The position numbers were made by a program, and so were the translations under genes. Under the pieces are notes generated by a model, which had not been told where the DNA came from, did no database searches, and saw nothing but the letters and a program-made list of their open reading frames with translations. Below are positions 54,471-62,922 of a DNA stretch of 64,000 bases, piece by piece. Location: contig DWXO01000021.1 in NCBI GenBank assembly GCA_019119165.1, positions 1-64,000 of the forward strand, read 5' to 3'. Positions within the stretch are counted from its first letter, which is position 1; each line of letters begins with the position of its first letter. Source of the stretch: Candidatus Flavonifractor intestinigallinarum. Its GTDB lineage: Bacteria > Bacillota > Clostridia > Oscillospirales > Oscillospiraceae.

Positions 54471-55148
54471 TCAGCTCTGACGGGGGTCTGGGTCCCCGCT
54501 GAGGGAGAGGACGTACTGATAGTAGGGCAGCAGAAACTCGTAGCTGTCCACCAGAACGTCGGCCAGCTCGTGGCTCCACAGCAGCTCCTGATGGGAGGCG
54601 CTGTGGGAGAGGGCAAAGCTCTTTTTGCTGTACCAGGGCTGGAGCAGAGGGGAGGGGGCGGTCTTGGGCCGCTTGTAGTCCTGTCCCTCCAGGATAAACT
54701 GGTCCTGCTTGTTCAGACGGCGGGCCAGCTGCTCCATGGGCTTGGGGTCTTTGTCCATCCGGGCCCGGAGCTTGGCCATGGTGACCGCCGGGGCCATCCA
54801 GAAGCCCATGCCGCAGGACCAGCCCTCCGGCTCCAGCTCAAACCAGAACACCGGCTCGGAGCCTGGCTCCACATGGGGCCGGACCAGACTCATCCAGAGG
54901 TGGTCCTTGTAGGGCCCACGGCCAAAGAGCCGACGGGCGTCCCGGTAGATGCGGGAGACCTTGCACACCAGATCCAGGTCGGGGTGCTTGTCCAGAAAGC
55001 GGGAATAGACCTCATTGGCCAGCTCCTTCATGGGACGCTGAAAGTGGGTCAGGTATTCCTCCTTATGGGCCTCAAACCAGGACTTCTCATTGTTGAAGCG
55101 GATGCCCCACATGAAGTCCACGGTGGCGCCGGAAAATCCTTCAAACAT
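54471..55148 (-). CDS. DUF2461 family protein
   Basis: Encodes 225 residues with the family pattern: N-terminal FMWGIRFNNEKSWFEAHKEEY, SRIYRDARRLFGRGPYKDHLW, and FWFELEPEGWSCGMGFWMA. DUF2461 proteins are widespread, cytoplasmic and of unknown function. It is transcribed toward the deacetylase gene with a 77-base gap. Confidence 0.88.
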   Translation of the reverse strand: MFEGFSGATVDFMWGIRFNNEKSWFEAHKEEYLTHFQRPMKELANEVYSRFLDKHPDLDLVCKVSRIYRDARRLFGRGPYKDHLWMSLVRPHVEPGSEPVFWFELEPEGWSCGMGFWMAPAVTMAKLRARMDKDPKPMEQLARRLNKQDQFILEGQDYKRPKTAPSPLLQPWYSKKSFALSHSASHQELLWSHELADVLVDSYEFLLPYYQYVLSLSGDPDPRQS

Positions 55149-55182
55149 AGCGGTTCCTTTCCAAGTTCATATTTGGGCAAGC

Positions 55183-55212
55183 AAGGCCCCCCGCCGGGCG
55201 GGGGGCCTTGGC
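55183..55212 (-). terminator. GC-rich hairpin after the VanW gene
   Basis: AAGGCCCCCCGCC and GGCGGGGGGCCTT form a 13-bp stem about 10 bases after the VanW stop. On the minus strand the downstream tract is TTGCTTGCC, a poor T-run, so termination may be weak. Confidence 0.65.
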
Positions 55213-55223
55213 AGATGCTGGGG

Positions 55224-57062
55224 TCAGGCCGCGGGGGCCTCCGATGCGGGCGGTACGCTGTCCTCAGGCTGCATACCGGGGCCGGGTGTGGTTGTAATTT
55301 CCAGTGGAGGCGTGGCGGTGGGCACCGCGCTGGGCGTTGCCGAGGGGGTTGCGGAAGGTGTGGCGGAAGGCGTTGCACTGGGCGTTGCCGCGGGCGTGGG
55401 GGTGGGTACCACCGGGGTGAGAGTCTTTAGACCGGTGGAGGTGTCAATGCCCCAGCGGGCCGCGTCGGCGGGGTTGTAGTAGTACACCGCGTCGGAGGAT
55501 TTATAGCTGTTCCGGTAGAGGAAGATGGTGTCTACGGTGTTGCCGTTTTTGTCCACCAGCTTCTGATACACATCCACCGTGACGCCGTTATAACGGGAGT
55601 AGTTGGGGTCCCGCTGGGGCTCGGTGCCCTGGGGGATAGAGGCGTCTGGCTTATAGATGTTTTTATAGGGGGTGGTGGAGATGGTTACGGAGTAGGGCTC
55701 TCCGTGAATACCGGTGGTATCGGTGCCGTAGATAGTGACATGGAGTTTGTGGTTCTTATCCTGATAGGTCTCAATCTTAATGGGATAATCGGTGCTGTTT
55801 TTAAATTTGAAGTCGATCTGATTGCTCCAGACGGTGGCGTCAGTGCCGATCACCGGCATATAGCCGCCGTTGAAGGCGTGCTTGGACCGCTCCACCGTCT
55901 CCAAATTGGCCTTCAGAGTGACCCAGTAAATGGTGGAGGAGAGCTGGCAGATGCCGCCGGCAGTGGCGTCAATGCTCTGGCCGTTCTGGTAGGTGCCCGC
56001 GTCCTTGTAGCCGCTGGACTTGGTATAGGGGCCGGCCAGGTCGTTGTAGGAGAATACCTCGCCAGGCAGCAGGATGGTGCCGTTGACCCGGCTGGCAGCC
56101 AGGTCGATGTTATACCAGCGGTTGGAGGGGCCGGCGCAGCTGGTGGTGCCGGTGCCCAGCACGTCCTTGAAAAGGTTGGCCTCCAGGTCGGCGGTGGTCA
56201 TATCCGGCTCGGTCTTGGTCAGGGGTACGGAGACATCGGAGCCCTCCGCCGCGCTGTCCAGGGCGGACTTGGCGGCGGTGGTGTCCAAGCTGACGCCGGT
56301 GACAGAGGGCACGATCTGCTTGGTGCTCTTGTCTAAGTAGGCGTCGGCGGGCTCCACGCAGATCTCGTCGTGGATGGCGTCAAAGTCCGGGTCCAGGGGA
56401 GGGGCGTTGGTGACCTGGGTTTCCAGAGGGGTATTTTCGGCGCTGCTGTCGTTGAGCAGCTGGGTGAAGCGCTCCTCGGCGGCGTCGGTCAGGGCGGTCA
56501 CGTCAATGGTGCGGCCGGTGACACCCTTGTGGAACACCAGCTGATCCCCCGACACCTCCCAGGTGGTCTGGGCCTCCGGATCGGCGTAGGTTTCCACCGC
56601 CTCAGTCACAACGGCGGGGGTGTCCTTCAGGGTCACGGGGACGGAATACTGGGCGCCTCCGGTCATGGCCCCCAGATACTGGGCGCCCCGGGTGAAGAAG
56701 CTGCCGGACTGCTGGTCCAAAGCCTCCTGCAGGGCGGATTCCACCGCCTGGTCGTCTATGGTGGCGTCACTGCCCGGAATGGTAAATTCCTGTCCCTGGC
56801 ATACGAAGGGCACGGAAAGCTGAGAAAGCCGGTCAGGCAGCTGGGTCTTGAGGGTGTCCAGGGCCTGCTCCCGGGTCTGGCCGCTCAGATCGATCCCGGC
56901 GATGGTGGTATTGGGCAGGAAGGTGCCGCTGCCGGCGGCGGCGCACAGAATGAGGTAGCCGCCCACCAGGACGACCACTACTGCCAGCGCCGCGATGAGG
57001 GCGATCTTGCCGCCCTTGGGCTTCTCGGCCTGAGCACTTCGCTTGCCCGCTGTTTGTGCCAT
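55224..57062 (-). CDS. VanW family cell-wall protein
   Basis: Encodes 612 residues. After a short cytoplasmic part and a membrane anchor (about 22-44) come two YoaR-like putative peptidoglycan-binding repeats (starting at GTFLPNTTIAGIDLSGQT and around PSVTGVSLDTTAAKSAL). The VanW domain follows (GPSNRWYNIDLAASRVNG, GEVFSYNDLAGPYT, GGICQLSSTIYW, HAFNGGYMPVIGTDAT). The tail is a proline/threonine-rich linker with five ATPS repeats. It is probably surface-exposed; the exact role of VanW is unknown. No VanA/B resistance genes are near. Confidence 0.9.
   Translation of the reverse strand: MAQTAGKRSAQAEKPKGGKIALIAALAVVVVLVGGYLILCAAAGSGTFLPNTTIAGIDLSGQTREQALDTLKTQLPDRLSQLSVPFVCQGQEFTIPGSDATIDDQAVESALQEALDQQSGSFFTRGAQYLGAMTGGAQYSVPVTLKDTPAVVTEAVETYADPEAQTTWEVSGDQLVFHKGVTGRTIDVTALTDAAEERFTQLLNDSSAENTPLETQVTNAPPLDPDFDAIHDEICVEPADAYLDKSTKQIVPSVTGVSLDTTAAKSALDSAAEGSDVSVPLTKTEPDMTTADLEANLFKDVLGTGTTSCAGPSNRWYNIDLAASRVNGTILLPGEVFSYNDLAGPYTKSSGYKDAGTYQNGQSIDATAGGICQLSSTIYWVTLKANLETVERSKHAFNGGYMPVIGTDATVWSNQIDFKFKNSTDYPIKIETYQDKNHKLHVTIYGTDTTGIHGEPYSVTISTTPYKNIYKPDASIPQGTEPQRDPNYSRYNGVTVDVYQKLVDKNGNTVDTIFLYRNSYKSSDAVYYYNPADAARWGIDTSTGLKTLTPVVPTPTPAATPSATPSATPSATPSATPSAVPTATPPLEITTTPGPGMQPEDSVPPASEAPAA
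55329..55388 (-). repeat. Five 12-base repeats coding for ATPS
   Basis: Residues 559-578 of the VanW protein are five tandem ATPS units. The DNA units have diverged at silent positions, so expansion is not recent. They sit in a low-complexity C-terminal tail. Confidence 0.9.
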
Positions 57063-57184
57063 ATTCGATCACTCCAACTCATATGATTGCCCGGCCTGTG
57101 GTACGGGCAGAATATCCGGCAGACTTTCCCCAGGAAAAACAGGTGAAACCGCCGGGCTGCATCAAAATTGATTCAGTAACCCAT

Positions 57185-57213
57185 ATTATAGGTGTTTCCT
57201 ATGAGAAAAGCAA
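57185..57213 (-). promoter_or_regulatory. Promoter of the VanW gene
   Basis: On the minus strand TTGCTT (57213-57208) and a perfect TATAAT (57190-57185) are spaced by 17 bases, about 125 bases upstream of the start. The rest of the 363-base gap holds a possible weak plus-strand promoter (TTGACA at 57363-57368, CAACAT at 57386-57391) for the XpaC-like gene and nothing else I recognise. Confidence 0.7.
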
Positions 57214-57425
57214 TTACAGATTGGTTACATGGTCCGGCGGCGGAAATCGCTTTACAGAACTGCCGATTCAGTGTATGATTATATTCACCCGGGCGGTGGT
57301 TGCGCCGATGGTTGTCTGCCCTTACAGCATGACCCGCCCGGCCCATCATATCCAGCGAAACTTTGACACTTTTGTGATGGAATGACAACATTTTTTCAGC
57401 TTAGACTGGAAAAGGAGCGGTATCT

Positions 57426-58538
57426 ATGTCATATGGTGGATACAGACGTCCCGATGGGAACGGGGATTTAGGTTCCTGGATCGTGACGCTGATCCTGCTG
57501 GTCAGCCCCCTGTGGTTCGTGGGGCTGATCCTGCTGTTCCGCAAGCTGAACGCTCTGGGACGCAGGCCCCAATTCCCCTATCTGGGGCCCAGCCCCGGCA
57601 CCCAGGGAGTCCGTACCCCGCCGCCGGGGGCGGCGGGCCGGGGACTGGGCTTCGGCAAGGCCAAGGCCATGACCATCGGCGGAGCCGCCATGGCCATTCT
57701 CTTCGGTATCGCCACGGCGGCGGGCCTGCCGGTGGTGAGCAGCATCCTGGGCTTCCCTCTGTCCCTGGCGGCCATGTCCCCGGTGATTGGCCTGTGTACC
57801 GGCGGCCTGGCCCTTATGCTGGCGGGCAGCCTCAGTACCCGCAAGATCCGGCGGTTCCGGAAGTATCTGGCCCTCATCGGCCGGCGGGAGAGCGTGTCGG
57901 TGGTCCAGCTGGCCCACGCCATGCCGGTAAGCGTGCGGAAGGCGTGCAATGACTTGCAGGAGATGCTGGACCGGGGCATCCTGCCTGCGGGCTATCTGGA
58001 TATGTCCTCCCATCAGCTCATCCTCAGCGACGAGGGGCTGAAGGACGAGCCGGAGCCGGCGGCGGAGCCAGAGGCGCCCGACCAGGAAGAGGAGGAGCCT
58101 CTGGACATCCGGGACGACGACGCGGTGCTCCGGGAGATCCGCCGCCTCAACGACGATATCGACGATGCGGAGATGAGCCGCAAGATTGACCGGATCGGGG
58201 AGATTACCAGCAAGATTTACGGCTATGTAAAGCAGAATCCCAGCAAGGAGGGGCAGCTGCGCTCCTTCCTCAATTACTATCTGCCTACCACCCTGAAAAT
58301 CCTCAAGGCCTATGCCCGCATGGAGGACCAGGGCGTGGAGGGGGAGAACATCCGCACCGCCAAGGAGCGCATCGAGGGGATGATGGACAAGGTGGTGGAC
58401 GGCTTCGAGAAGCAGCTGGACCGCCTCTTTGAGGTGGACACCATGGACATCACCGCCGATGTGGAGGTGCTGGAGCGGATGCTGGAGAAAGACGGCCTGT
58501 CCGGCGGCATGGACTTTGGCCAGAAGGGTACTTCATAA
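57426..58538 (+). CDS. XpaC-like (5-bromo-4-chloroindolyl phosphate hydrolysis) family protein
   Basis: Encodes 370 residues. Membrane segments lie at about 18-38 and 80-130. A small winged-helix-like part (ESVSVVQLAHAMPVSVRKACNDLQEM) and a soluble domain follow, including SRKIDRIGEITSKIYGYV, QLRSFLNYYLPTTLKILKAYARM and VDGFEKQLDRLFEVDTMDI, which match the XpaC family. XpaC proteins are often next to TelA; no TelA is nearby. Function unknown. RBS AAAGGAG. Confidence 0.85.
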   Translation: MSYGGYRRPDGNGDLGSWIVTLILLVSPLWFVGLILLFRKLNALGRRPQFPYLGPSPGTQGVRTPPPGAAGRGLGFGKAKAMTIGGAAMAILFGIATAAGLPVVSSILGFPLSLAAMSPVIGLCTGGLALMLAGSLSTRKIRRFRKYLALIGRRESVSVVQLAHAMPVSVRKACNDLQEMLDRGILPAGYLDMSSHQLILSDEGLKDEPEPAAEPEAPDQEEEEPLDIRDDDAVLREIRRLNDDIDDAEMSRKIDRIGEITSKIYGYVKQNPSKEGQLRSFLNYYLPTTLKILKAYARMEDQGVEGENIRTAKERIEGMMDKVVDGFEKQLDRLFEVDTMDITADVEVLERMLEKDGLSGGMDFGQKGTS

Positions 58539-58572
58539 ATCGTTTACATAAGGTCCAAAAATTATCCATCAC

Positions 58573-58601
58573 TCGACAGGGGCGCTGTGGTATCTTATAA
58601 G
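58573..58601 (+). promoter_or_regulatory. Promoter of a candidate small RNA
   Basis: TCGACA (58573-58578, five of six matches) and TATAAG (58596-58601, five of six) are spaced by 17 bases. GCTGTG (58584-58589) and CACAGC (58602-58607) form an inverted repeat centred on the -10 element, a possible operator. No open frame of credible composition follows. Confidence 0.7.
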
Positions 58602-58607
58602 CACAGC

Positions 58608-58822
58608 CAAGCAAGACGGCAAGGGCGGCGCGCCGGGAGCGTGCGGAGGACAAATGCCATCCGGAGCGCGCTCAACAGACCGGCCCGCCCTTGTGACTGC
58701 CCCCCGGCTGTGGGGGCAGACCAAAGACAACACCTGGCTCTGCCGAGTGATGAAATACATCTGAATTCCTCCGCGTAAGCAAGGAAGCCCCGGACGGCTC
58801 TGCCGTCCGGGGCTTCCTTGTT
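58608..58822 (+). ncRNA. Candidate structured non-coding RNA
   Basis: From the promoter to a terminator-like hairpin this stretch of about 215 bases folds strongly. CAAGGGCGG near 58619 pairs with CCGCCCTTG near 58687-58695, GCCGG with CCGGC inside it, and GAGCGTGC with GCGCGCTC further in, ending in an internal loop; a second stem is CTGCCCCC/GGGGGCAG near 58698-58720. The hairpin AGGAAGCCCCGGACGGC/GCCGTCCGGGGCTTCCT (58782-58819) closes it. It lacks the SRP GGAAGGAAGCAGCC-type loop. 6S RNA remains possible in size but is not shown. Confidence 0.5.
58781..58822. terminator. Terminator-like hairpin between the RNA and the Big-domain gene
   Basis: AAGGAAGCCCCGGACGGC and GCCGTCCGGGGCTTCCTT make a near-perfect 18-bp stem around TCT. 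The flanking T-tracts are short on both strands (TTGTTGG on +, TTGCTTACG on -), so it may end both the candidate RNA and the convergent minus-strand gene. Confidence 0.75.
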
Positions 58823-58829
58823 GGTTGAA

Positions 58830-59780
58830 TCAGGTGCAGCGCACCGTGCAGGTCAAGGTTTTGCCGTCCACGGTGCAGGTCAGGGTGGTGGTGCCCTTGC
58901 CCACATAGGTCACGGTGCCGTCGCCGGATACGGTGGCCACTGCGCTGTTGCCGATGCTCCACACGGGGGTGGAGGAGGTGCCGCTCACTTCCACCTGGAA
59001 GGAGGGATAGGTCTTGCTCAGGGTGAAGTCCGTCCGGTTCAGGGACAGAGCGGTGGAGGTAGTGGTGCCGGAACCGGTGTTGGTGGAGGCGCCGGTGGTC
59101 ACCGAGTTGTGGACCAGGCAGGTATGGGTCACGCCGCCGGGCATGGTGGCGGTAATGGTGGCGTTGCCTGTTTTGGTCCCGGCGCTTACCTTGCCGGTCT
59201 CATCCACGCTGGCCACCTCGGGATCGCTGCTGGTCCAGGTGATGGTACCGGTGGAGCCCTCGGGAATGAAGGTGACCGTCAGGGTGATGGGATCGGGATA
59301 GCGGTTGCTCAGGGAGAACTCCGTCAGGCTCAGGGTGAAGTCGGTGGCAGTCTGGTCGGCGGGAATGGTCTCCGTCGGCTCAGGCGAATCGGTGGGTTCG
59401 ACGCTGGGCTGGGCGGAGTCGGTGGGCATGACGCTCTCCACGGCGGAGGGATCGGTCACCGAGCTGCCCTTGGTCACCAGGGGAATAATCACCGAGATCA
59501 CGATGATGACCGCAGCGATGATGATGGCCAGAGAGATGATGATCCCCACCAGACGGAGGGGAGAGGGGCCCCGGCCATAGCCGCCGCCTCTGGTGTTGGT
59601 CACCAGCCGTTTGCCGCCACGGGCACGGCGGGGAGAATCCTCGTCGCCGTCAAAGTCCTCGTCGTCCAGGGGAACTTCATCACAGAAAGGGCAGTGTTTA
59701 TAAGTAGAGGCGTAGTCCTCGCCACAGTATTCGCAGTGGATCATTTTGGGACGGTCGTCCCGGCTTCGTCTGGATGCCAT
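58830..59780 (-). CDS. Zinc-ribbon, membrane-anchored Big-domain protein
   Basis: Encodes 316 residues from ATG 59780 (MASRRSRDDRPK), 7 bases after TTGGAGGG. An N-terminal zinc ribbon (C16, C19, C30, C33) is followed by an acidic linker, one membrane helix (about 78-103), a Ser/Thr/Pro linker, and two bacterial Ig-like (Big_2) domains (about 145-228 and 242-316, with TWTSSDPEVASVDETGKVSA and WSIGNSAVATVSGDGTVTYV). The Big domains would be outside the cell. Function unknown. Confidence 0.85.
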   Translation of the reverse strand: MASRRSRDDRPKMIHCEYCGEDYASTYKHCPFCDEVPLDDEDFDGDEDSPRRARGGKRLVTNTRGGGYGRGPSPLRLVGIIISLAIIIAAVIIVISVIIPLVTKGSSVTDPSAVESVMPTDSAQPSVEPTDSPEPTETIPADQTATDFTLSLTEFSLSNRYPDPITLTVTFIPEGSTGTITWTSSDPEVASVDETGKVSAGTKTGNATITATMPGGVTHTCLVHNSVTTGASTNTGSGTTTSTALSLNRTDFTLSKTYPSFQVEVSGTSSTPVWSIGNSAVATVSGDGTVTYVGKGTTTLTCTVDGKTLTCTVRCT

Positions 59781-59959
59781 AGGAAATCCCTCCAATCGAC
59801 ATTCTTATGCCTATTGTACAACGACGACGCGCGGCCCGTCAACGGTACTTCGGGAAATATAAAAGTTTTTTAACAATTATGTCAACTGATAGGGCGGGGT
59901 TGCGCCGCCAGAACAAATTGGATATAATAGCAGGCAAGACGGCAGGGGAGGCAGAAAAT

Positions 59960-61381
59960 ATGAAAGGTTCCATCAGCGCAGGAGAGGCCCACAGACAGTA
60001 CAGCGAAGCCATGACGGCCTTCCGGCGTCAGATCCCGGATCAGACCCTGCGGGAACGGTTTGGACGGGAGGCGGACACCTTCTTCCGCGCCTGCGCCCTG
60101 GGCCTGTGGCAGCGGGATGGGGCCTCTCCCACCCCCCGGTATGTGGAGTTCTACAACGCCATCTATACCAAGGGCAATCCGGTGCCCTCAGTGCTGTTCT
60201 GGGAGCTGTCCTCGGCGGTGGCGGACTACCCTGGTTTCCGGCCGCCGGACTTTTTCAACCGGATGCGGGCCTGCGACAAGGTATCGGGTACCAGTCTGGC
60301 CCGCCGGTTTGTGGATGTGACTACCCTGATGCTGCTGCTCTTCGCCGCGGTGGACGATCAGGTCAGCGAGGCCGAGGCCGGTTTTGTCAACCAGTGCGCT
60401 GACGCCCTCACCGCCCTGTGCGATGGGGACGGGCTGAAAGGGGAGAAGGCCCCTCTGGACGTGGGGGACTTTGTGACCCGCAGGCCCACGCCCCAAACGC
60501 CTCAGACCGCACCGGCGGCGGAGCCCAAGGAGGAGGACAAGCCGGAGGAGCCAGAGCCCACCCTGGAGGAGCTGATGGCCCAGCTGGATGGGCTGTGCGG
60601 CCTGGAGCAGGTGAAGGCCGACGTGAAGAGCCTGGTCAACCTGGTGAAGGTACGCAAGATGCGCCAGGAGCACGATCTGCCGGTGCCGCCTCTGTCCCTC
60701 CATCTGGTGTTTATGGGCAATCCGGGCACCGGCAAGACCACCGTGGCCCGGCTGCTGGCCCAGCTGTACAAGGCCATCGGCGTGCTGTCCAAGGGGCAGC
60801 TGGTGGAGGTGGACCGGTCCGGCCTGGTGGCCGGGTTTGTGGGACAGACCGCCATCAAGACCAGCGAGGTCATCCAGAAGGCCCTGGGGGGCGTGCTCTT
60901 CATCGACGAGGCCTACGCCCTGGCGGGGCAGGACAACCCCAACGACTTCGGCAGGGAGGCCATCGAAACCCTGCTGAAGGGGATGGAGGACCACCGGGCG
61001 GATCTGGTGGTCATCGTGGCGGGCTACACCCAGCTGATGGACCGCTTCCTCCACGCCAACCCCGGCCTGGAGAGCCGGTTTAACAAGTATTTCTATTTTG
61101 AAGACTACAACGGGGAGCAGCTGATGGAGATTTTCTGCTCCATGTGTGGGAAAAATGGGTATACCCTCAGTGATGAAAGCCGGAAGTATGCCGAAAAGTA
61201 TTTCAAAACCCTGTATGAGGAGCGGGACGAGAACTTCGGCAACGCCCGGGATGTGCGAAACCTGTTCGAGCGGGCGGTGGCCCGGCAGTCCGACCGGGTG
61301 GCCGTTCTGGAGGCTCCCGGTAAGGAGGAGCTGATGGCGCTGACGGTGGAGGACCTGAGGGAGGACCAGCCGGAGGCATAA
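59960..61381 (+). CDS. CbbX/SpoVK-like AAA+ ATPase
   Basis: Encodes 473 residues. The first 170 residues are helical and unassigned; an acidic, proline-rich linker follows (about 175-205). The AAA+ module carries DGLCGLEQVKADVKSLVNLV, Walker A GNPGTGKTTVARLLAQ (near 253), GFVGQTAIKTSEVIQ, Walker B VLFIDEAYAL (near 313) and the arginine in GLESRFNKYF. This is the CbbX/SpoVK type, remodelling protein complexes. ATG 59960 follows GGGGAGG; the longer frame is unsupported. Sporulation is possible but not shown. Confidence 0.9.
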   Translation: MKGSISAGEAHRQYSEAMTAFRRQIPDQTLRERFGREADTFFRACALGLWQRDGASPTPRYVEFYNAIYTKGNPVPSVLFWELSSAVADYPGFRPPDFFNRMRACDKVSGTSLARRFVDVTTLMLLLFAAVDDQVSEAEAGFVNQCADALTALCDGDGLKGEKAPLDVGDFVTRRPTPQTPQTAPAAEPKEEDKPEEPEPTLEELMAQLDGLCGLEQVKADVKSLVNLVKVRKMRQEHDLPVPPLSLHLVFMGNPGTGKTTVARLLAQLYKAIGVLSKGQLVEVDRSGLVAGFVGQTAIKTSEVIQKALGGVLFIDEAYALAGQDNPNDFGREAIETLLKGMEDHRADLVVIVAGYTQLMDRFLHANPGLESRFNKYFYFEDYNGEQLMEIFCSMCGKNGYTLSDESRKYAEKYFKTLYEERDENFGNARDVRNLFERAVARQSDRVAVLEAPGKEELMALTVEDLREDQPEA

Positions 61382-61412
61382 AAAGAGCCCCTGCCGTGCG
61401 GCAGGGGCTTTG
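61382..61412. terminator. Terminator between convergent genes
   Basis: AAAGAGCCCCTGCC and GGCAGGGGCTTT form a strong stem around GTGC, with short A/T tracts on both sides. Confidence 0.85.
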
Positions 61413-61419
61413 AGCCGTC

Positions 61420-61836
61420 TTACAGGTGATCGCTGTCCACCAGAATGTTGTCGGTGCCGTGCTCCTCGAACTCGGCGATATAGGCGTCGATGCGGCTGGC
61501 CAGCTCGTCATAGTTGCTCTCGTCGATGGGGGCGTCGTCCATGTCCCGGCGGGCCAGGTCCTCCGCCAGGATATCAAAAAAGACGTTGTTCTCATACTCC
61601 ATAATGGCCTCGTGGATGCCGCCCTCGGCAAAGGCGCGGGAGGGGACCACTTCGCCCTGCCAGTCCTCGGCCAGGGTGGGCATACCCTCCGCCCGGGCCT
61701 TGGCAAAGAGCAGGCTCTCTACCTCGTCATAGTCCCTGAACCGGTCGTCGCCCCGGGTGGAATTCAAGATCCAGTTGCCGATATAGGCCATATCCAGCAG
61801 ACGGCGAAACTGCTTGGTCGTCAGTTCCAGCTTCAT
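61420..61836 (-). CDS. Hypothetical acidic protein
   Basis: Encodes 138 residues, which I do not recognise. It is acidic and soluble with no signal peptide or membrane segment. The N-terminal MKLELTTKQFRRLLDMAYIGNWILNSTRG, cited in part as FRRLLDMAYIGNWILN, and the C-terminal SRIDAYIAEFEEHGTDNI are probably helical. An AGGAGG site (minus strand GCGAGGAGGTCGC) precedes the ATG. It lies alone between convergent and divergent neighbours. Confidence 0.75.
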   Translation of the reverse strand: MKLELTTKQFRRLLDMAYIGNWILNSTRGDDRFRDYDEVESLLFAKARAEGMPTLAEDWQGEVVPSRAFAEGGIHEAIMEYENNVFFDILAEDLARRDMDDAPIDESNYDELASRIDAYIAEFEEHGTDNILVDSDHL

Positions 61837-62018
61837 ACCAATGCGACCTCCTCGCTGTCATGACGTTGGGGCAGGAGGGACCATACCCCACTCTCATATT
61901 ATAATCACCCCCGAAGAAATGTCAAACCGGGGAGGGAAAAATGTGAAAATAATCCTTGTTTTCCTGCCCTGTTTCCCCTATCATTAAAAGAACCATAGTA
62001 TTACAAGGAGGGAACGCC

Positions 62019-62834
62019 TTGGACAGTCGACCCATCGGCGTATTTGACTCCGGCCTTGGGGGCCTGACCACGGTGCGGGAGCTGTGCCGCCTGCTGCCGG
62101 GGGAGGACATCGTCTATTTCGGAGATACCGGACGGGTGCCCTACGGCAGCCGCTCCAAGGAGACCATTATCCGGTACGCCCGTCAGGACGTGGCCTTTCT
62201 GCGTACCTTTGATCTCAAACTCATCGTTATTGCCTGCGGTACCGTGTCCACCACGGCCCTGGACATCCTGGCCAATGAGAATCCCATCCCGGTGCTGGGA
62301 GTGGTGGCTCCCGCCGCCGCCGCTGCCGCACAGACCACCCAAAACGGCAGGATCGGACTCATCGGCACCCAGGCCTCCATCCGTAGCGGCGCCTATGAGG
62401 CCCTCATCCGCAAGGCTGACCCGGAGGCCCAGGTGACCGCCCAGCCCTGCCCCCTCTTTGTGCCCCTGGTGGAGAATGGACGCTTCCGGCCTGGCGATAT
62501 CGTCATTGAGACGGTGGCGGGGGAGTACCTGGCCCCCCTGAAGGAGGCGGGGGTGGACACCCTGGTGCTGGGCTGTACCCACTATCCCCTTCTCCAGGAT
62601 GTGATCGCCGCCCAGATGGGGCCTCAGGTCCGGCTGGTCAACGCCGGAGCGGAGGGGGCCCGGGCCGCCGCCGCCCGGCTGGCGGCCGACGACGCCCTGT
62701 CCGGCAGGACGGAGGGGGGCAGCTGCCGGTACTTCGTCAGTGACCGGCAGGAGGACTTCTCCCGGTTGGCCTCCATCTTCCTGGGCTGGGACGTCACCGG
62801 GACGGTGGGACAGGTGGATATCAGCTGCTATTGA
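62019..62834 (+). CDS. murI: Glutamate racemase
   Basis: Encodes 271 residues from TTG 62019, which follows AAGGAGGG by 6 bases. It makes D-glutamate for peptidoglycan. The N-terminal GVFDSGLGGLTTVREL and the two catalytic cysteines (C73 in VIACGTVSTTALD and C186 in LGCTHYPLLQ) are present. The first motif reads ACGTVS where ACNTAS is usual, an Asn-to-Gly change near the active site. Upstream in-frame sequence has no start with a binding site. Confidence 0.93.
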   Translation: MDSRPIGVFDSGLGGLTTVRELCRLLPGEDIVYFGDTGRVPYGSRSKETIIRYARQDVAFLRTFDLKLIVIACGTVSTTALDILANENPIPVLGVVAPAAAAAAQTTQNGRIGLIGTQASIRSGAYEALIRKADPEAQVTAQPCPLFVPLVENGRFRPGDIVIETVAGEYLAPLKEAGVDTLVLGCTHYPLLQDVIAAQMGPQVRLVNAGAEGARAAAARLAADDALSGRTEGGSCRYFVSDRQEDFSRLASIFLGWDVTGTVGQVDISCY

Positions 62835-62922
62835 AAACCAGCCCTTTACATTGGGGCCGGAATTGGATATAATATGGTGCAATTTGCGGCCGGAAGTGCC
62901 GGTAAAGAGGGAACATAGAACC

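Noticed and set aside
55329-55388. CRISPR-like short repeat array
   Set aside because: The 12-base units are contiguous and in frame within the VanW gene, encoding ATPS repeats with no spacers.
55224-57062. Vancomycin resistance from a VanW homologue
   Set aside because: VanW-domain proteins are common in Firmicutes; no ligase or dehydrogenase genes of a van cluster lie nearby.
58608-58730. SRP RNA or tmRNA identity for the candidate RNA
   Set aside because: The SRP tetraloop/asymmetric loop sequence and tmRNA ends are absent. 6S could not be confirmed or excluded by eye.
58587-58778. A 63-codon open frame over the candidate RNA
   Set aside because: It has no ribosome binding site and an Arg/Ala/Pro-rich composition typical of GC-rich non-coding sequence.
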